DNA of 64,000 bases from Phoma sp. XZ068 (GCA_004835665.1 RBKR01000002.1:992001-1056000); one strand, 5' to 3'. Counted from the stretch's first letter, positions 1-11,340 are shown. The notes: generated from the sequence alone by a model not told the origin. Numbers and translations are program-made.

Positions 1-1
1 T

Positions 2-3000
2 GGGAACACCCAGACCACACAACATCCGAGTACACTCGCTCAAACTGCGGCATCAACACTATATGCCCCTAATGAGACATTCTCAGCGGTAGATTTCCAG
101 GACGATCGATCACAAACATCCTATGCAACGTCTCTAGGCGATGTTACCGACACATCGCAACTGCAACTCCCTCCCTTAGTCGATGTTTCCCAAGGGGCAG
201 TATCTTTTGAATGCCCCTTTTGCTGGACCATACAGAGTATTCGCAAAGAGAATCAGTGGCGCAGACATGCCTACAGAGACCTACGACCATACGTCTGTAC
301 CTTCAACGACTGCGATGTCAAACTCTTTGCAGATCGCCAAGACTGGTTTGAACATGAGCTCGCAAGGCATCGGCAGTCCTGGCTATGTCAATTCTGCGGG
401 AGAGGCGATTTTGAATCCATTGGGAGCTATCAACATCATCTTCGGGGTCAACATATACCCGGAATGAACGACGATCAAATACAAGCCATTGTCAAAACAA
501 GTGCTCGGCCAGTGGCCTCGATCATGGCTTCTGATTGCCCCTTTTGTGACGATTGGCAAGCTTCCCTAAGCGCCTCAAATCCTGATATACCCGGAAAACA
601 TCTTGTCGTCACACCAAAACAATTCAGACATCATGTGGGAGCTCATATGCAGAGTCTGGCTCTTTTCGCCATTCCAAGAGGCTATCTTGAAGATGATGAG
701 CTAAACCTGGGCTCAGCCGCGAGCGTTAGAGCTGCCGGAGTGGGGACTGATGCAGTTTCTAACACCGACTTTGAAGGTATCGAAGATAAAGTAATAAAGA
801 TTCAAAGATTTTGGCGACACCAACAGTTCCGTCTAGCGATACGGCGCCGAGACTCAATCTCCAAGATGGTCAAGACTGAGCAAATTCACCCCACAGCTGT
901 GTTTGGAATAGTTGTCCTCATTCAACGCATGTGTCGCAGAGCGAGGCGACGTAGGAAAGTAGAGCATCAACTGGTCCTCGCCATGGAAAAAGATGAAAAT
1001 TCGCACCATCGCGACCGTTCGGCATTGATATATCAACTCCGTAACCTCCAGTTATTCGATCGCTTCCCACAACTATTGGCCTCTATCGAAGACAAACTCA
1101 GCGTTGAATTGTATGAAGGCCAACAGTACATTTTGCGGAAAGGCCAGATCACCTATTGCCTTTACTTTTTGATCCTCGGACGAATAAAATTTTCTGAGAC
1201 GCATTCTTGGCAAGCAAGCCAATCCAACGTTACCATGTTGAACGTACCTGTCAATGAACCTGAGCCAATTGATGTACAGAGCGTTGGATCATGTCTGGTT
1301 ATAACGCTACTCAAGGAGGATTTCGCTGAAGCTGTGCTCCATTACCGCGATGTGCAAGACTACCTTGAAGACTTTGGCCCTCTTTTGCTAGCCTATATCA
1401 ATGTGGAAAGTAAGCAATCTTTGAGCACTTTGGAGTACGAATTCCAGCTATGGCTGGCGCTGGAGTATTGCCAGACCCGAAGTCAGAGATTGGATACCAC
1501 AAGATCTCGGATTGGCACGCAACATAACGTCTCAGCATTGTGGGAAAGGCGCAAATCATACAGTCCACTGCTCTTGTTCGCTGCTCGTGTAGGCGACATC
1601 GATTTGCTCGATCTCTTTGTAAGCCATGGTGCCAAGATCAATCGAGAAACAGGAGAGTCGAGTCTCAAAAGTGTTGCCAGGCGGCACGAACGGCATGATG
1701 TGTTGCACTGGTTACAACGAACACAAGACGATCAAAAAGCGTTGATAGCGACATCTGACGATTCTGTCCACCACGACAAAGCAAGCCATACGCTTATGGA
1801 CGACCAGAGTTTCTATTTGGTATTGACTGAAGCTAAGAGCAGCTACGAAGTCGCTGGGAACTTACTCAACAGTCTGCCCTCCAGTGTCGTTGCCCAGATC
1901 ATTCATAGCAGGAGTAGCGCCTACAATCCTCTTATCTTTGCGGCCAAAACTGGAGACATGGAGCTTGCTCGAAGTCTTCTCGATTGTGGTGCGGACATAG
2001 ACGCCACAATGACTGACGGTTCTACTGCTCTGGAAGCTGCCTGGAACGCCAAAGGGGCTCCCTTTGTTGCGTGGCTACTGGAGCTGGGTGCAAAGAATCC
2101 AGGTCGTATCCGAGAAGATGACGGCTTCAGAGTCGGAAAGATCCTTGAAGACTATCATAAAAATCACGGGGAAAGATCAAGCCATGCAAATCTTATAGCC
2201 TTCGTTGGAAAAATCATAGCTTCTTACCTTTCTTCAACAGAGGACCACCCATTTCTCACTAGTTCGCCTGTATTTACTACCACCTCGGCCGATGACACTT
2301 TAGAAATGGGTCCTGCACTTACAAGTAACGACCGAATTTCGAGTAGTGATGAGCTGACATCACGAAACATTCCAATCATCCATCTGCAGGGTAGTGTTTC
2401 TCCTGAAGACAACGACTACGCCACTGCGCCTTCAGAGCCAGAAGTCGGACTAGGAAACTTCACGCATCTACAATCAGAGCTCGGAGAAATGAAGCTTTCT
2501 TTCACTCGAGAACAGTTTCAATCTGTCACTGAGGGCTTTGAAGGCTTCGAAGGTCGTCTGGAGCGAGTGGCTCACATGCTTGAAGAACTGGATCTTTTGG
2601 GAACCACAGCCGACTATCTCAATACCTTCATGTACCATACTGAAGCTGCTTGGGCGCCCCTGGAGTGTGCTCTAGCGAACAACGACGTCTTACTTGCCGA
2701 GCTGCTTATCAAGCATGGCGCGGATGTAAATTTGCAGACATCCACAGGGGAGTTTCCTCTTGATATAGCGCTCAGTCGAGCTCAAGGTTCAGATGAGATG
2801 GTAAAGCTCCTGCGCAGCCATGGAGCACAGCACAGCCCTGACAACATAACTTCCACGAAAGCCCTCTGGAACTTGGGTCAACATTCTGAGATGCTAGGTA
2901 GAGAGGCATCTACTACGGATCCACGCGAGTGTGGACCGTATGATCCGGACGAAGACCCTACTGCCGCCTTCGAAGGGTTCAGTGATCCCACATTACCTGT

Positions 3001-3688
3001 TCTGAACCTGATACAGCCCAGCCCACCTAGGAGCAGACCATTATCTTTACACGGGGACCCTGAACCCACAATAAAGTCGTCCCCAGAACAACTAGAGCAT
3101 AGTAATGAATTAGAGCTCTTCACACCTGATAAATCCGAAGAGACATCTGCCACAGGTGGCGATCCTAGCACAGGTGCAAGACCGCCAATGAATTTGACAC
3201 AGGCAGTCCGGCGGGCCATAAACCAGATCCTCATTGACGAGCAACCGTCAGCTGAAGAGAAAAATAGAAGCCCTATAGATCACCCAGCAGTGGCTTTGGC
3301 TGGCGCGGATATTGAATTTTCCAAACAAATGCCGTTTACCGCCACCAGCTCTTCAACCATCGCACACAGCGACGAATCTATCCAGGACCCACAACTTCTA
3401 CTCATTAGCAAAGACAAAGCTATGTACGAGGGCCGGATTGCATACTACGAAAACGCGATTCGACAAGCCACGAGCGAAGAGCAAAAAAACATGATTCCAG
3501 AATTCGAACAAAGGATCCAAGAGAAACGACATCTACTTCGTGCACAAGATCTTTTGTTCAAGGCTAGGCAAATGGAATTAGAGAAACAAAGTCCAACTGA
3601 AGTTGCCGACTTGCGCAGGTTGGCAAGAGATGAACAAGGCGCTGTCATGACGAGAAGAAGGGGGGCCTCAATCGAAGGTACGAAGTGA
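2..3688 (+). CDS. C2H2 zinc finger / IQ / ankyrin-repeat protein, N-terminus cut by window edge
   Basis: The reading frame is open from base 2 to the stop at 3688 (about 1,228 codons), so the true start lies left of the window. The Met at 464 is internal. Upstream of it, around bases 205-460, three C2H2-like fingers can be read (CPFC..., CTFNDC..., CQFC... with His pairs), and another CPFC follows near 534. Next come two IQ-like basic helices (about 790-850 and 915-960), which in known families bind calmodulin. A stretch at about 1033-1420 resembles a cyclic-nucleotide-binding fold without its phosphate-binding arginine motif. Ankyrin repeats lie at about 1560-1730, 1920-2100 and 2640-2850. 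A charged, probably coiled-coil end follows at 3420-3640. No intron is needed. The protein is probably a scaffold or signalling protein. The domain calls are from motif recognition and the function is unknown. Confidence 0.75.
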   Translation, partial: GNTQTTQHPSTLAQTAASTLYAPNETFSAVDFQDDRSQTSYATSLGDVTDTSQLQLPPLVDVSQGAVSFECPFCWTIQSIRKENQWRRHAYRDLRPYVCTFNDCDVKLFADRQDWFEHELARHRQSWLCQFCGRGDFESIGSYQHHLRGQHIPGMNDDQIQAIVKTSARPVASIMASDCPFCDDWQASLSASNPDIPGKHLVVTPKQFRHHVGAHMQSLALFAIPRGYLEDDELNLGSAASVRAAGVGTDAVSNTDFEGIEDKVIKIQRFWRHQQFRLAIRRRDSISKMVKTEQIHPTAVFGIVVLIQRMCRRARRRRKVEHQLVLAMEKDENSHHRDRSALIYQLRNLQLFDRFPQLLASIEDKLSVELYEGQQYILRKGQITYCLYFLILGRIKFSETHSWQASQSNVTMLNVPVNEPEPIDVQSVGSCLVITLLKEDFAEAVLHYRDVQDYLEDFGPLLLAYINVESKQSLSTLEYEFQLWLALEYCQTRSQRLDTTRSRIGTQHNVSALWERRKSYSPLLLFAARVGDIDLLDLFVSHGAKINRETGESSLKSVARRHERHDVLHWLQRTQDDQKALIATSDDSVHHDKASHTLMDDQSFYLVLTEAKSSYEVAGNLLNSLPSSVVAQIIHSRSSAYNPLIFAAKTGDMELARSLLDCGADIDATMTDGSTALEAAWNAKGAPFVAWLLELGAKNPGRIREDDGFRVGKILEDYHKNHGERSSHANLIAFVGKIIASYLSSTEDHPFLTSSPVFTTTSADDTLEMGPALTSNDRISSSDELTSRNIPIIHLQGSVSPEDNDYATAPSEPEVGLGNFTHLQSELGEMKLSFTREQFQSVTEGFEGFEGRLERVAHMLEELDLLGTTADYLNTFMYHTEAAWAPLECALANNDVLLAELLIKHGADVNLQTSTGEFPLDIALSRAQGSDEMVKLLRSHGAQHSPDNITSTKALWNLGQHSEMLGREASTTDPRECGPYDPDEDPTAAFEGFSDPTLPVLNLIQPSPPRSRPLSLHGDPEPTIKSSPEQLEHSNELELFTPDKSEETSATGGDPSTGARPPMNLTQAVRRAINQILIDEQPSAEEKNRSPIDHPAVALAGADIEFSKQMPFTATSSSTIAHSDESIQDPQLLLISKDKAMYEGRIAYYENAIRQATSEEQKNMIPEFEQRIQEKRHLLRAQDLLFKARQMELEKQSPTEVADLRRLARDEQGAVMTRRRGASIEGTK

Positions 3689-3827
3689 ACTGGGAGACAA
3701 TACGGGTGTAGAATCAATTCTGATATATATTTTTTTCGGTTCTACTGTGGTGATAGTAATGATCAATTTTATTTAGCCTTGCATGGTGCCTGATAGTTCC
3801 TAATTCCGTCCTCACCGACTGAGGACC

Positions 3828-5689
3828 TCAACTCTGAGTGTGCCCTGACATGTACCCTAGGTAGACTCTCATTTGCTCCTCATAAATGTTGATCTTCAAT
3901 TCTGGGAATCTTCTCAATTTATCCAAGGCATCTTGAAGATCCAACCTTGCCTTAGCTTCGACATTCGTTGTCCCTCCGTCATCATGTTGTAAGTGAAACT
4001 TCCATATCAGAATGCACGCCAACATGAAGTCGACCTGAGCTACCATGCACTCATCGCCAGACTCAATTGCGGCTTGCAACGATGCTTCTCCGTATTCCTG
4101 CGCTGCCTTGACGTGTTCGGCCCGGCTTTTCGATTTTGATGCCAGGATGCTAGCCCTGACAGACGTTTCAGTGAGTTTCTGGTAGATGCGTGCTCGCTCC
4201 TTATGGGTGGTCTCTGGACTTCTCTTTGCTTGCTGCAAAGCATGCTTGTACTGCATGGTGGCCTCCACCATGACTTTGTAGGTTACTTGATGCGCTGGTA
4301 GCTTTCTTTTCGCATCGCCGCGATTGATGAATTCACCTGTATCGTTAGCTCACAACCTGTGCACACAAATCTCACGGGTTCCGGATGCACTTACGCATCT
4401 CAGCACGCGTTGCCTCTTGGCGAGAGTGATAAGTAACCTATCTACTCTAAGCGATAAGAGTGGCATATGAGAATTTTTAACCCACGGGTACTGTATTCAG
4501 ACTTGATTAACAACCTGGCCCGGCGTAAAGGTATTCGTGAACCTACATTGCCTGGTCTTGAGATGCTCGACACAATGTCGAAGTCTATCCTTAACATCAG
4601 CCCTTTGAAGATATGCAAAGGTCCCTGCTTGGATTGCATCTTGCTTGTCAAATTCTGCTAGCCTGACGTCATTGAGTCCCTGCTCCACGTTGAAGCGAAA
4701 GTATCGAGACTCTTGATCCGGGATGTGCCACCGAGGTGAAATCTTGAGATGAGTCTTCTCGGTCTCCGTCGCTTCTCTCTTAAGAGCTTCTGCCAAGCGC
4801 AAAATGCCCCGATCACTTACACTGTCCAGATCCATGCGACCAGTCCCTACCGATAGAAAGCAAGCCACTCGCAATCTGAGGTCGTTTCGCCCATTGCAGA
4901 GGATTTCATTTGCTTCGTCCTCGAGCTGTTCCGCGGGATTGTTGGCTCCAAGAGCACCATCAATGTATGTGCTACCCTCAATTGTGACTTTGGAGAAGTA
5001 GGTTGGTGCAGCCGAGGTGGCAAGTGCTGCCTCCAGGATAGTGGGGTTGGAATCGTTACCTTCGGGTACGTCGTAGTTTCGAAGACGGGTGACAACTCCG
5101 ACTTTCTGCAGCATCGTGCAGACAAACCTGAGAACCACGTTAGCGACAATAGATTTCCGAGACGGATAGTTGCATTGTTACACTTTGCACGTTGGTTCAC
5201 CGTCCAGCCGAAACTTCTGGTCGACAGGGATATCCATCTTGGTCAACACATTTGATATCGCCCGTGTGAGTGCTGCGGACGAGAAACGCGACTTCACACC
5301 TCCAAAGATGCCTACGGGGGAGAAGTTTTTGTTCTTCGCAAACACACCCTTCATCATGGTGGTGTATGCCGTGATACACTCTTCGACAGACATCTCAAGA
5401 CGCCCGAGCATGATCGCTATGAGACTGCCAAATAGTTTAGCTTCAAGCTTGTTCCATTTGATGGGCACTTTGCCTACCCGCCCGTGCTAGTGCCAGCCAT
5501 GATATCAAATACATGGCACGGTTTTAGAGGTGTCAGGCTGTTTCTCTCACGGTCATGATTGAGTCTGTTCATGAGTTTCTGTAGGACAAAGAGAGTAGAG
5601 AGGCCTCTGACACCACCGCCATCCAGTGATAGCAGACAGTAGCCGGAGACATTCATGGATTGTCGTAAATTGGGCGGCTGAGTGGCCAT
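3828..5689 (-). CDS. Patatin-like phospholipase with C-terminal helical repeat region
   Basis: Model complement(join(3828..4336,4395..4437,4515..5127,5182..5424,5478..5689)), 539 residues; all five exons join in frame with GT-AG introns of 53-77 nt. The glycine-rich oxyanion motif DGGGVRG comes first, followed by the nucleophile elbow GTSTGG (Ser about 68) split by intron 1. The second catalytic residue is in DGALGANNP in exon 3. Together these give the Ser-Asp dyad of patatin lipid acyl hydrolases, which release fatty acids from membrane lipids. Exon 5 is alpha-helical and TPR-like, as in many fungal patatin proteins. The start at 5689 is the first ATG upstream of the motif; a TTG at 5716 in the same frame is not used. 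The junction of exons 3 and 4 (CAG|GTTGTT) is the least certain. No NB-ARC domain is present. Confidence 0.82.
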
Positions 5690-6274
5690 CTGAGGTGATG
5701 AAAGGAGGGTTTCCAATTCCGTGTAGAGCGCTGGGTGTAATGTCTGGCGCGGGAGAGTGGTCGAAGTTCCAGAGTGAAAGCTATAGAAATCAACCTCTGG
5801 TCGACATTTCTACAAATTTGCGTCGTTGCATATGACATAGAGGCACAGCACGGTCGCCAAAAGCCTTTAATTGATCAAGTTGGGCGGCTAGTGTTATTTG
5901 CCGACAAGCAATTCAGCCCTTCTGCCCCTGTAAACAGGGCGTTGACCACAGCCCAGCTAGCGTAGGGAGCAGCCAATGGCAGTTGGAACAACACGGTACG
6001 ATCCTATCCGAGCGGCATCGCATGCATGAAGAGGCTGTGAATCATAAGGGTAAGCAGAAGGTGCGACCACCAATCTAATTCATTGATGCGCCCACCTGCA
6101 GGAGGCCCCCATAAATGGAAACGCTTAATGCCATGTTCTACCTTGATGTCTGCCAGCTGCAATAATACTCAGGGGGATGAAAAAAGGACATGACAGCCTA
6201 TCATGCAACCAAGTATTTGCTCTTGCCCGATAGAACGCACTATGTACCATAGCCTTCTTAAGCAATCGAATTAA
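5690..6274. other. Intergenic, no gene seen
   Basis: This stretch holds the presumed promoter of the patatin gene and the 3' flank of the CFEM-like gene. Short open frames here lack any recognisable motif, and no RNA gene or repeat was seen. Confidence 0.6.
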
Positions 6275-7123
6275 TTATCTTCTACCCATATGAGGCTGAA
6301 ACATTGTTGATGCAGCGTGCCCATCTGAAACGAGTGAAGCAGATGGCGGTAGTTGTGCGTACGGCGGTAGTAGCCCTACATTGGAGATGGAGTCGTCAGG
6401 ACGTACGTCGTACCCTGGACCATTGAGATAAGTGAGGTTCACCGTGCTCAAATCGTTTGGAAGCGGACGAGGCCGTGGGTTCCTGTGCCGCTTGCAGAGC
6501 CAAATTACAGAGAGTGTCAAGAGTATGGTGCTAACCACAACACCAATGATGATTCCTACGAGCTTTGTCGTAGACATGCTCGAGGGGTTATCGACGGGAG
6601 GCACCGAACTTGGCTCGCTTGCAGTCGATGTAGGAGAAGGTCCTGCCCGAATCCGTGCTGTCGACGTCGCCTTCATCAAGCCGGTGGTCGTTGCATCAGT
6701 TGATGCTGGTGCAGTTACATCGTATCCTTTCTCTTCGCAGTATCGCCGGTAGATACTTCCTGCGCTTGCACCAGCCACGGAAGGATCACCAACGGAGCAA
6801 CCTTGCTGGATACACTCATCTAGATAGCCTTGTGCCGGCTCCTGGAAGTCCAAGCGACAATAGCAATCATTTTTCGCCTGCCAGCCCTTACTTGAACAGT
6901 CCATTGTTGCGCATCCAAGAGCCATCCCAAGCCTGTCCATGGGACAGATGTTGTTGTTGAGCTGAAAACATGTCTGAACGCACTGCGGCTGCAAGGAGAA
7001 GTCCTGGAGTGTGCTGATGTCTTGCGTGATAGTCCCAGCTTGCGCTGATGTTTGCGAGGAAAAAAGTATGATCAGGATTCTTATGATGTCTGCGCAAAAC
7101 ATCAAGCGTATATATATAACCAT
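6275..7123 (-). CDS. CFEM-like cysteine-rich single-pass membrane protein
   Basis: Single exon, 282 residues. It has an N-terminal hydrophobic signal sequence (about residues 1-29) and then a cysteine-rich module with ten Cys between about residues 46 and 130. The module has the spacing of CFEM domains (PQCVQTC, GCATMDC, DCYC, ECIQQGC, RRYC). CFEM normally has eight Cys, so this is a close variant. A Ser/Thr/Pro-rich stalk follows, then one membrane helix (KLVGIIIGVVVSTILL) with a basic stop-transfer KRHR, and a cytoplasmic tail of about 80 residues rich in proline. CFEM proteins act at the fungal surface in haem or iron capture, adhesion or host sensing; which of these applies cannot be told. 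The ATG at 7123 gives a good signal peptide, and a second in-frame ATG eight codons on would also work. Confidence 0.75.
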   Translation of the reverse strand: MVIYIRLMFCADIIRILIILFSSQTSAQAGTITQDISTLQDFSLQPQCVQTCFQLNNNICPMDRLGMALGCATMDCSSKGWQAKNDCYCRLDFQEPAQGYLDECIQQGCSVGDPSVAGASAGSIYRRYCEEKGYDVTAPASTDATTTGLMKATSTARIRAGPSPTSTASEPSSVPPVDNPSSMSTTKLVGIIIGVVVSTILLTLSVIWLCKRHRNPRPRPLPNDLSTVNLTYLNGPGYDVRPDDSISNVGLLPPYAQLPPSASLVSDGHAASTMFQPHMGRR

Positions 7124-8260
7124 TTTTGAGTCCGATGATGACGCGTTGCCTGCGAGAGTAATCCGGGTCGAGAAAGTGGGTACAGCAAAACGACGAGGCA
7201 GATGCTCTTTTCAGTTGGCAGTCGCACAAATGTGAGCGCCCCAAGCGACTGCAACATTCCGGGGTTCTCCTTTGCCTGGCGAGCGTTCCTGTGGTGAAGG
7301 ACCAGCTACTCACTTAGCCCCCGACCTGTAGCCGCCCAAGGCGTTTTACGCATGTCGCACAATTTCGAGGGCAGCTGAACTCAAGCAAGCCACATGCAAC
7401 CCTGTCACTTTGAGCTCCAGCGTGCATATTAGAGACAGCCTCACCATTAGCACACAGTATTCCTTTTGCCATATCGAACGTTCGAGGTTCCGCGGTAATC
7501 AGGGAAGAATTCCAGTAAGGACGAAGTCGAAACGCGCCCCTGCCAGCCGAGGCAGCGTCTGTGCATAAGAGGTCTACGAATAGGAATCAAGGGTCGAGCG
7601 AGACTAGCTTCGCAGGTTGGCAAGGCTGCGTGTCAAAGGTACCAACCATACCTAGGCAGTAAAATAAGATGGAAGGAGCCATGTATGATGAATTCTAAGT
7701 TGATAGAGAGGAGACATTGAGTGGCATCAATCTTTATACACGTTGTTGTTCTAGCACAGAGAAGGTGGTTTACCTGGCTAACCTGGGGTTGCAATGTATT
7801 AATATAATGAGCAAGCTTTCAGTGGGATATGCGAAAATCTAAGGGCTCCAATAGGGGCATGGCGGCTTGGACAGAGTGGTGAAAGAGGAGTTGTTGTGCT
7901 TTCGACGAGGCAAGCTGCAACGGCAGCCATGACGTCATAAGCTCATCAGATCTCCCGCGGAACAGTCTATCGCTATACTCACCACCAGCATCCATTCACG
8001 ACAACGCAGTGCAGGGACTACTTGTAAGCAAGGTATGGCCTCTAATTGATGCTATCAATTGCAGCTTCAGGAAACCATGCCTGCTATACTCTGGCCTTGT
8101 TGAGAAAACCTTACCCAGGTGTGAAGAGCATCAGGCATCCAGGGCGGCTGCCTGTCGTGCCTCGTTAGCGCAAGTTGTGCGTATGTACCAACTTTTCTAG
8201 CGTATTGCTACTCCCGCTAACTATATAAACTGTTATACTGGCTTATCTCAAATTTCTTAC
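7124..8260. other. Intergenic, divergent promoter region
   Basis: This region separates the divergently read CFEM-like and F-box-like genes. No convincing coding sequence was found; the short frames have no family signature. A TATA-like TATATAAA sits just before the F-box gene. Confidence 0.6.
8222..8229 (+). promoter_or_regulatory. TATA-like element of the F-box-like gene
   Basis: TATATAAA lies 31 bases before the ATG at 8261, a usual spacing if transcription starts very close to the coding sequence. It is called only from sequence. Confidence 0.4.
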
Positions 8261-9622
8261 ATGTCAAAGGCAATGGCTTCTATTATTTCTCTCTCAGTTG
8301 AGCTAAAGCTTAGTATTATCGAGCAACTGGGCCTGGCTTCTACCTCATTCATACCTGGTCCCCCGCGTGATCTTGTGAGCCTCAGCCAGGTGTGTAAGGT
8401 GTTTCGAACCCTAACACTGCCTTATCTGTTCAAGGATGTCACCCTGCTCAACGACGAAAATAGCGGTTCTTCTGTCTTATCTATTCTCAACAGCGTGTGT
8501 GCTGAACATGTTCGAAATGTGCATTATATCGGAATAATGGCTATATCACCAGACCCATCTTCGAGACCCGATGAGCCCCCTAGAGAGCCGTCACCAGAGG
8601 ATCTGCCCAAATCTGTGGAGCAGGCACTCTCTAATCTCGCAAAGCTTCCTAATATGGAGCGATTGATCGTCGAATTTCGTTGTGGTAAAACAGAAGAGGA
8701 AGATAAAGAGGTGTACGGAGACAGTTACGACATCTTCGAGGAGCTTGAGGGGGATGAACAAGTCCTCCAGGCAGAGCAGACAGACGCTTTCCGGTCGTTG
8801 TCAAAGTGCTCTTACGACGCTCTGGCACACAATGCACCTTCAACTTTCAAAAGCCTCGAATTAAGAAATATTGTAGCGAAGAGAAGCTCTGCTTGGAGTT
8901 CTGCCAGCTTTCAGGCTATGCTGCGCCAACTCTCTTCATTCACGATTTCGCTCCGCGGAGGCGACAACGGCGCTGGGTGGCAAATCAATATGCTCCAAGC
9001 ATATCTCGGCTTCATTCAAAACCTCGATGTGTACTTCTTCGAACACCTGTCCAACACGAAAGACCTCAGCTTCTCAGCCACCACAGACGGTCCACCAGGG
9101 CTGGCAGATGGTATGAACAACACGTCGCTGCCGCTCGGCACGTACCAAATGAGGAGGCTGCGAAATATTAAATTACAGAATGTTTTTATCAGCAAGGATC
9201 TTGCTGCCTTTATCACGGCACACAGCGATTTGCTTGAATCAGTCGAATTACATCAGTGCTACTCAGGCCTGGACGAGGGTAACTTATCCGATTCTGCGGT
9301 ATCCTGGGGCGATTTCTTCTCCAGCATCGCTTCAAAAGACATGAAGTCACTGCGTTCTATTTTAATTGGCCCGTCCGATTTTGAACAGATGCAGCTGCCA
9401 AGGGAGGGTGATTACGGTTATGATGATGCCGTGCGAGCCAAAGAGTTGCGCGAGATGTTTCCCGGAAGAAGGATGTTCGACTACAAGCATGTTGACGACA
9501 AGTACGGAATGCTCTTTGATAGCGAACACCTGGTATTCGAAAGATTCGAGAACGGAACCGACCACGTAGGGTGGGAGGAGCTGCGTAAAGTCCTTGGAAG
9601 CGACCTCGACCAAAGTCTCTGA
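8261..9622 (+). CDS. F-box-like protein, function unknown
   Basis: Single exon, 453 residues, with an ATG at 8261 just after a TATA-like element. The first 60 residues fit a divergent F-box: a hydrophobic start (SLSVELKLSIIEQL), a conserved LVSLSQVCKVFR segment and LPYLFKDVTL. F-box proteins use this region to dock on Skp1 in SCF ubiquitin ligases. The rest has weak leucine-rich spacing, an acidic stretch around residues 145-170, and no clear substrate domain. Proteins of this shape are common and multi-copy in Pleosporales. It faces the broken oxidase gene tail to tail. Its substrate is unknown. Confidence 0.65.
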   Translation: MSKAMASIISLSVELKLSIIEQLGLASTSFIPGPPRDLVSLSQVCKVFRTLTLPYLFKDVTLLNDENSGSSVLSILNSVCAEHVRNVHYIGIMAISPDPSSRPDEPPREPSPEDLPKSVEQALSNLAKLPNMERLIVEFRCGKTEEEDKEVYGDSYDIFEELEGDEQVLQAEQTDAFRSLSKCSYDALAHNAPSTFKSLELRNIVAKRSSAWSSASFQAMLRQLSSFTISLRGGDNGAGWQINMLQAYLGFIQNLDVYFFEHLSNTKDLSFSATTDGPPGLADGMNNTSLPLGTYQMRRLRNIKLQNVFISKDLAAFITAHSDLLESVELHQCYSGLDEGNLSDSAVSWGDFFSSIASKDMKSLRSILIGPSDFEQMQLPREGDYGYDDAVRAKELREMFPGRRMFDYKHVDDKYGMLFDSEHLVFERFENGTDHVGWEELRKVLGSDLDQSL

Positions 9623-9842
9623 ACAAGCGTTGCAAATAATTTTGACCTAGGAGAACAGGTGGCATGGAGCTGCAGGGTGACGTAGAGCTGTGCATTGAAC
9701 GAAACATCGATGATGTGATTCGAAAATAGCTCTCGCCACATGCACTTACCATATGTTTCAAATCTAATTTGCCAAATCGTCATCTCGCCCATCGTATATA
9801 TCGTTTCCTCTTTTTAGCACTCGGGGTTTGTTTCCCACAACC

Positions 9843-11340
9843 TTACAATGTGTTCGTCTTCGGTGCAACCTTGACTAGCTTGAATCCACTAGGCTGAAGA
9901 AATTGGAAGACTTGTGCTGGATCGTATTTCTTCGATATGCTGATCAATTTTTGCTTATTGGCCGCACCGTAGCCGCCAATTGGATCTTGGTACTCCGAAG
10001 CATAGTTCAGGTAAACAAAGTCGTTGTCAAAACCCCTCTTCTTTGCCTCCGCCTTCACCGTGCTGATGAAATTGGAGATAAAGCTATGGAACTTAGGCTC
10101 GTCTTCCTTGTTGTTCCATGCAGCATTGAAGTTCAAGATGAAGTATGGACCATGTTCCGGGTCAAGGCCAAGAGCGTTGCCCCCATTTTTCTGCATTACC
10201 CTCAGTGCACCTTCAGTAATGGGCTGGACCGCTATGATGAGCAGGATCATTTCAACATCTGCGATCGTTGCTTCCTGTTCAAAGAAAGTATCGATAACGA
10301 ATTGTAGAAGTTCCTGGTCCATCTTCAGACTGATGCCCCACCATGTCTGATAAGCGCCGGGCGCCGGGGCTCCCTCGTTGAGAAGATTGGCCATACCCGA
10401 CATGGTTCGATGGCCTGTAGTATCCATAAGTGCAGTGATGTTGTTCCACTGGCCGAAGACTGATGCGTTGGCAATTGGTTTTGCATAGTGCAGCTTTGCA
10501 AAAGCCACCTTACCAATACCTGGGTAAGTAGCGAAAGTCTGAACAAGATTTAGTATTATCTCTCAGAGTAGGTGAGCAACGCGGGCATACAACAATCTGC
10601 GCAGCATCTACGTCCGTTTGTGATCCTTCAATGATAAATTCATGAATCGCGTCCAGAACACTTGGGAAGGTGTTCTCAAGGTATATCCGCTGACCACCCC
10701 ACATTTGCCCAAGAGGGAAAGTCTTAAGCTTGAAGTTGGTTACAATACCAAAATTATTTCCTCCTCCTCGCAGCGCCCAGTAAAGATCAGAATAGGACTC
10801 GGGCGAGACGTTCACTGGGAGACCAGAAGCAGTGGATGAGCTCGAAGCTGGCCACGTTATCACAAGCCCATCCAAGCCTGCTGGAGAAATTTCAAATGCC
10901 ACCACCAAGGACGAGTCCAAGTACACCGACAGGCGCCATCTGTTCAGGTATGAGCGGAGGATATCATGGGACAAGGGAGTTAACCTACTCTTCCACCTGC
11001 TACACTCAAGCCATCCTTCTCAAGCGCAGTATACACATCCACCCATCGGAGACCAGGACCTATGTACACGGTCTTCGTGTCAGAAGCTACGTTGGCTTGC
11101 TTGAAATTCTCCATGGAAATGGTGATTCCGTCCTCAATACTCGACGCGCCAGCCCATGCTGCATGGCCACCAGAGCCGCGACACCCACTGCAAGAGCCGT
11201 GCAGGAGATAATGCGGGCAATCCTCATTCTTTGGAACCTTCAGTGTTGAGAAGTAGGTATCGAAGAGTCGTGACAGCGGCGGTCAAGTCCCTTTTGATGG
11301 CTGCGCACAGCGCCTTTTGCCAGAACCAAAGCCCTGGGTC
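9843..11340 (-). pseudogene. Broken FAD-linked oxidase of the berberine-bridge (BBE-like) family
   Basis: The C-terminal half is intact: the FAD-domain block WALRGGGNNFGIVTNF, an intron at about 10548-10598 that joins exons in phase, and the BBE end motifs (YLNYAS, KYDPAQVFQF). The N-terminal half also shows family motifs: a GGH flavin-attachment block with WAGASSIEDG, then SVAGGR and, after an intron, a GLVLGGG block. The parts do not join. A TGA (10892-10894) follows GGGI. A one-base shift near 10833-10842 lies between the ASFEL and TASGLPVNV blocks. Before GGH the reading frame is scrambled and about 30 residues do not fit. This is probably a recently dead secreted oxidase. A sequencing error could explain one lesion but not all of them. 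Confidence 0.8.

Noticed and set aside
183..467. 94-codon ORF starting at 183
   Set aside because: It overlaps in another frame a stretch that clearly codes C2H2 fingers joined to the 464-3688 frame.
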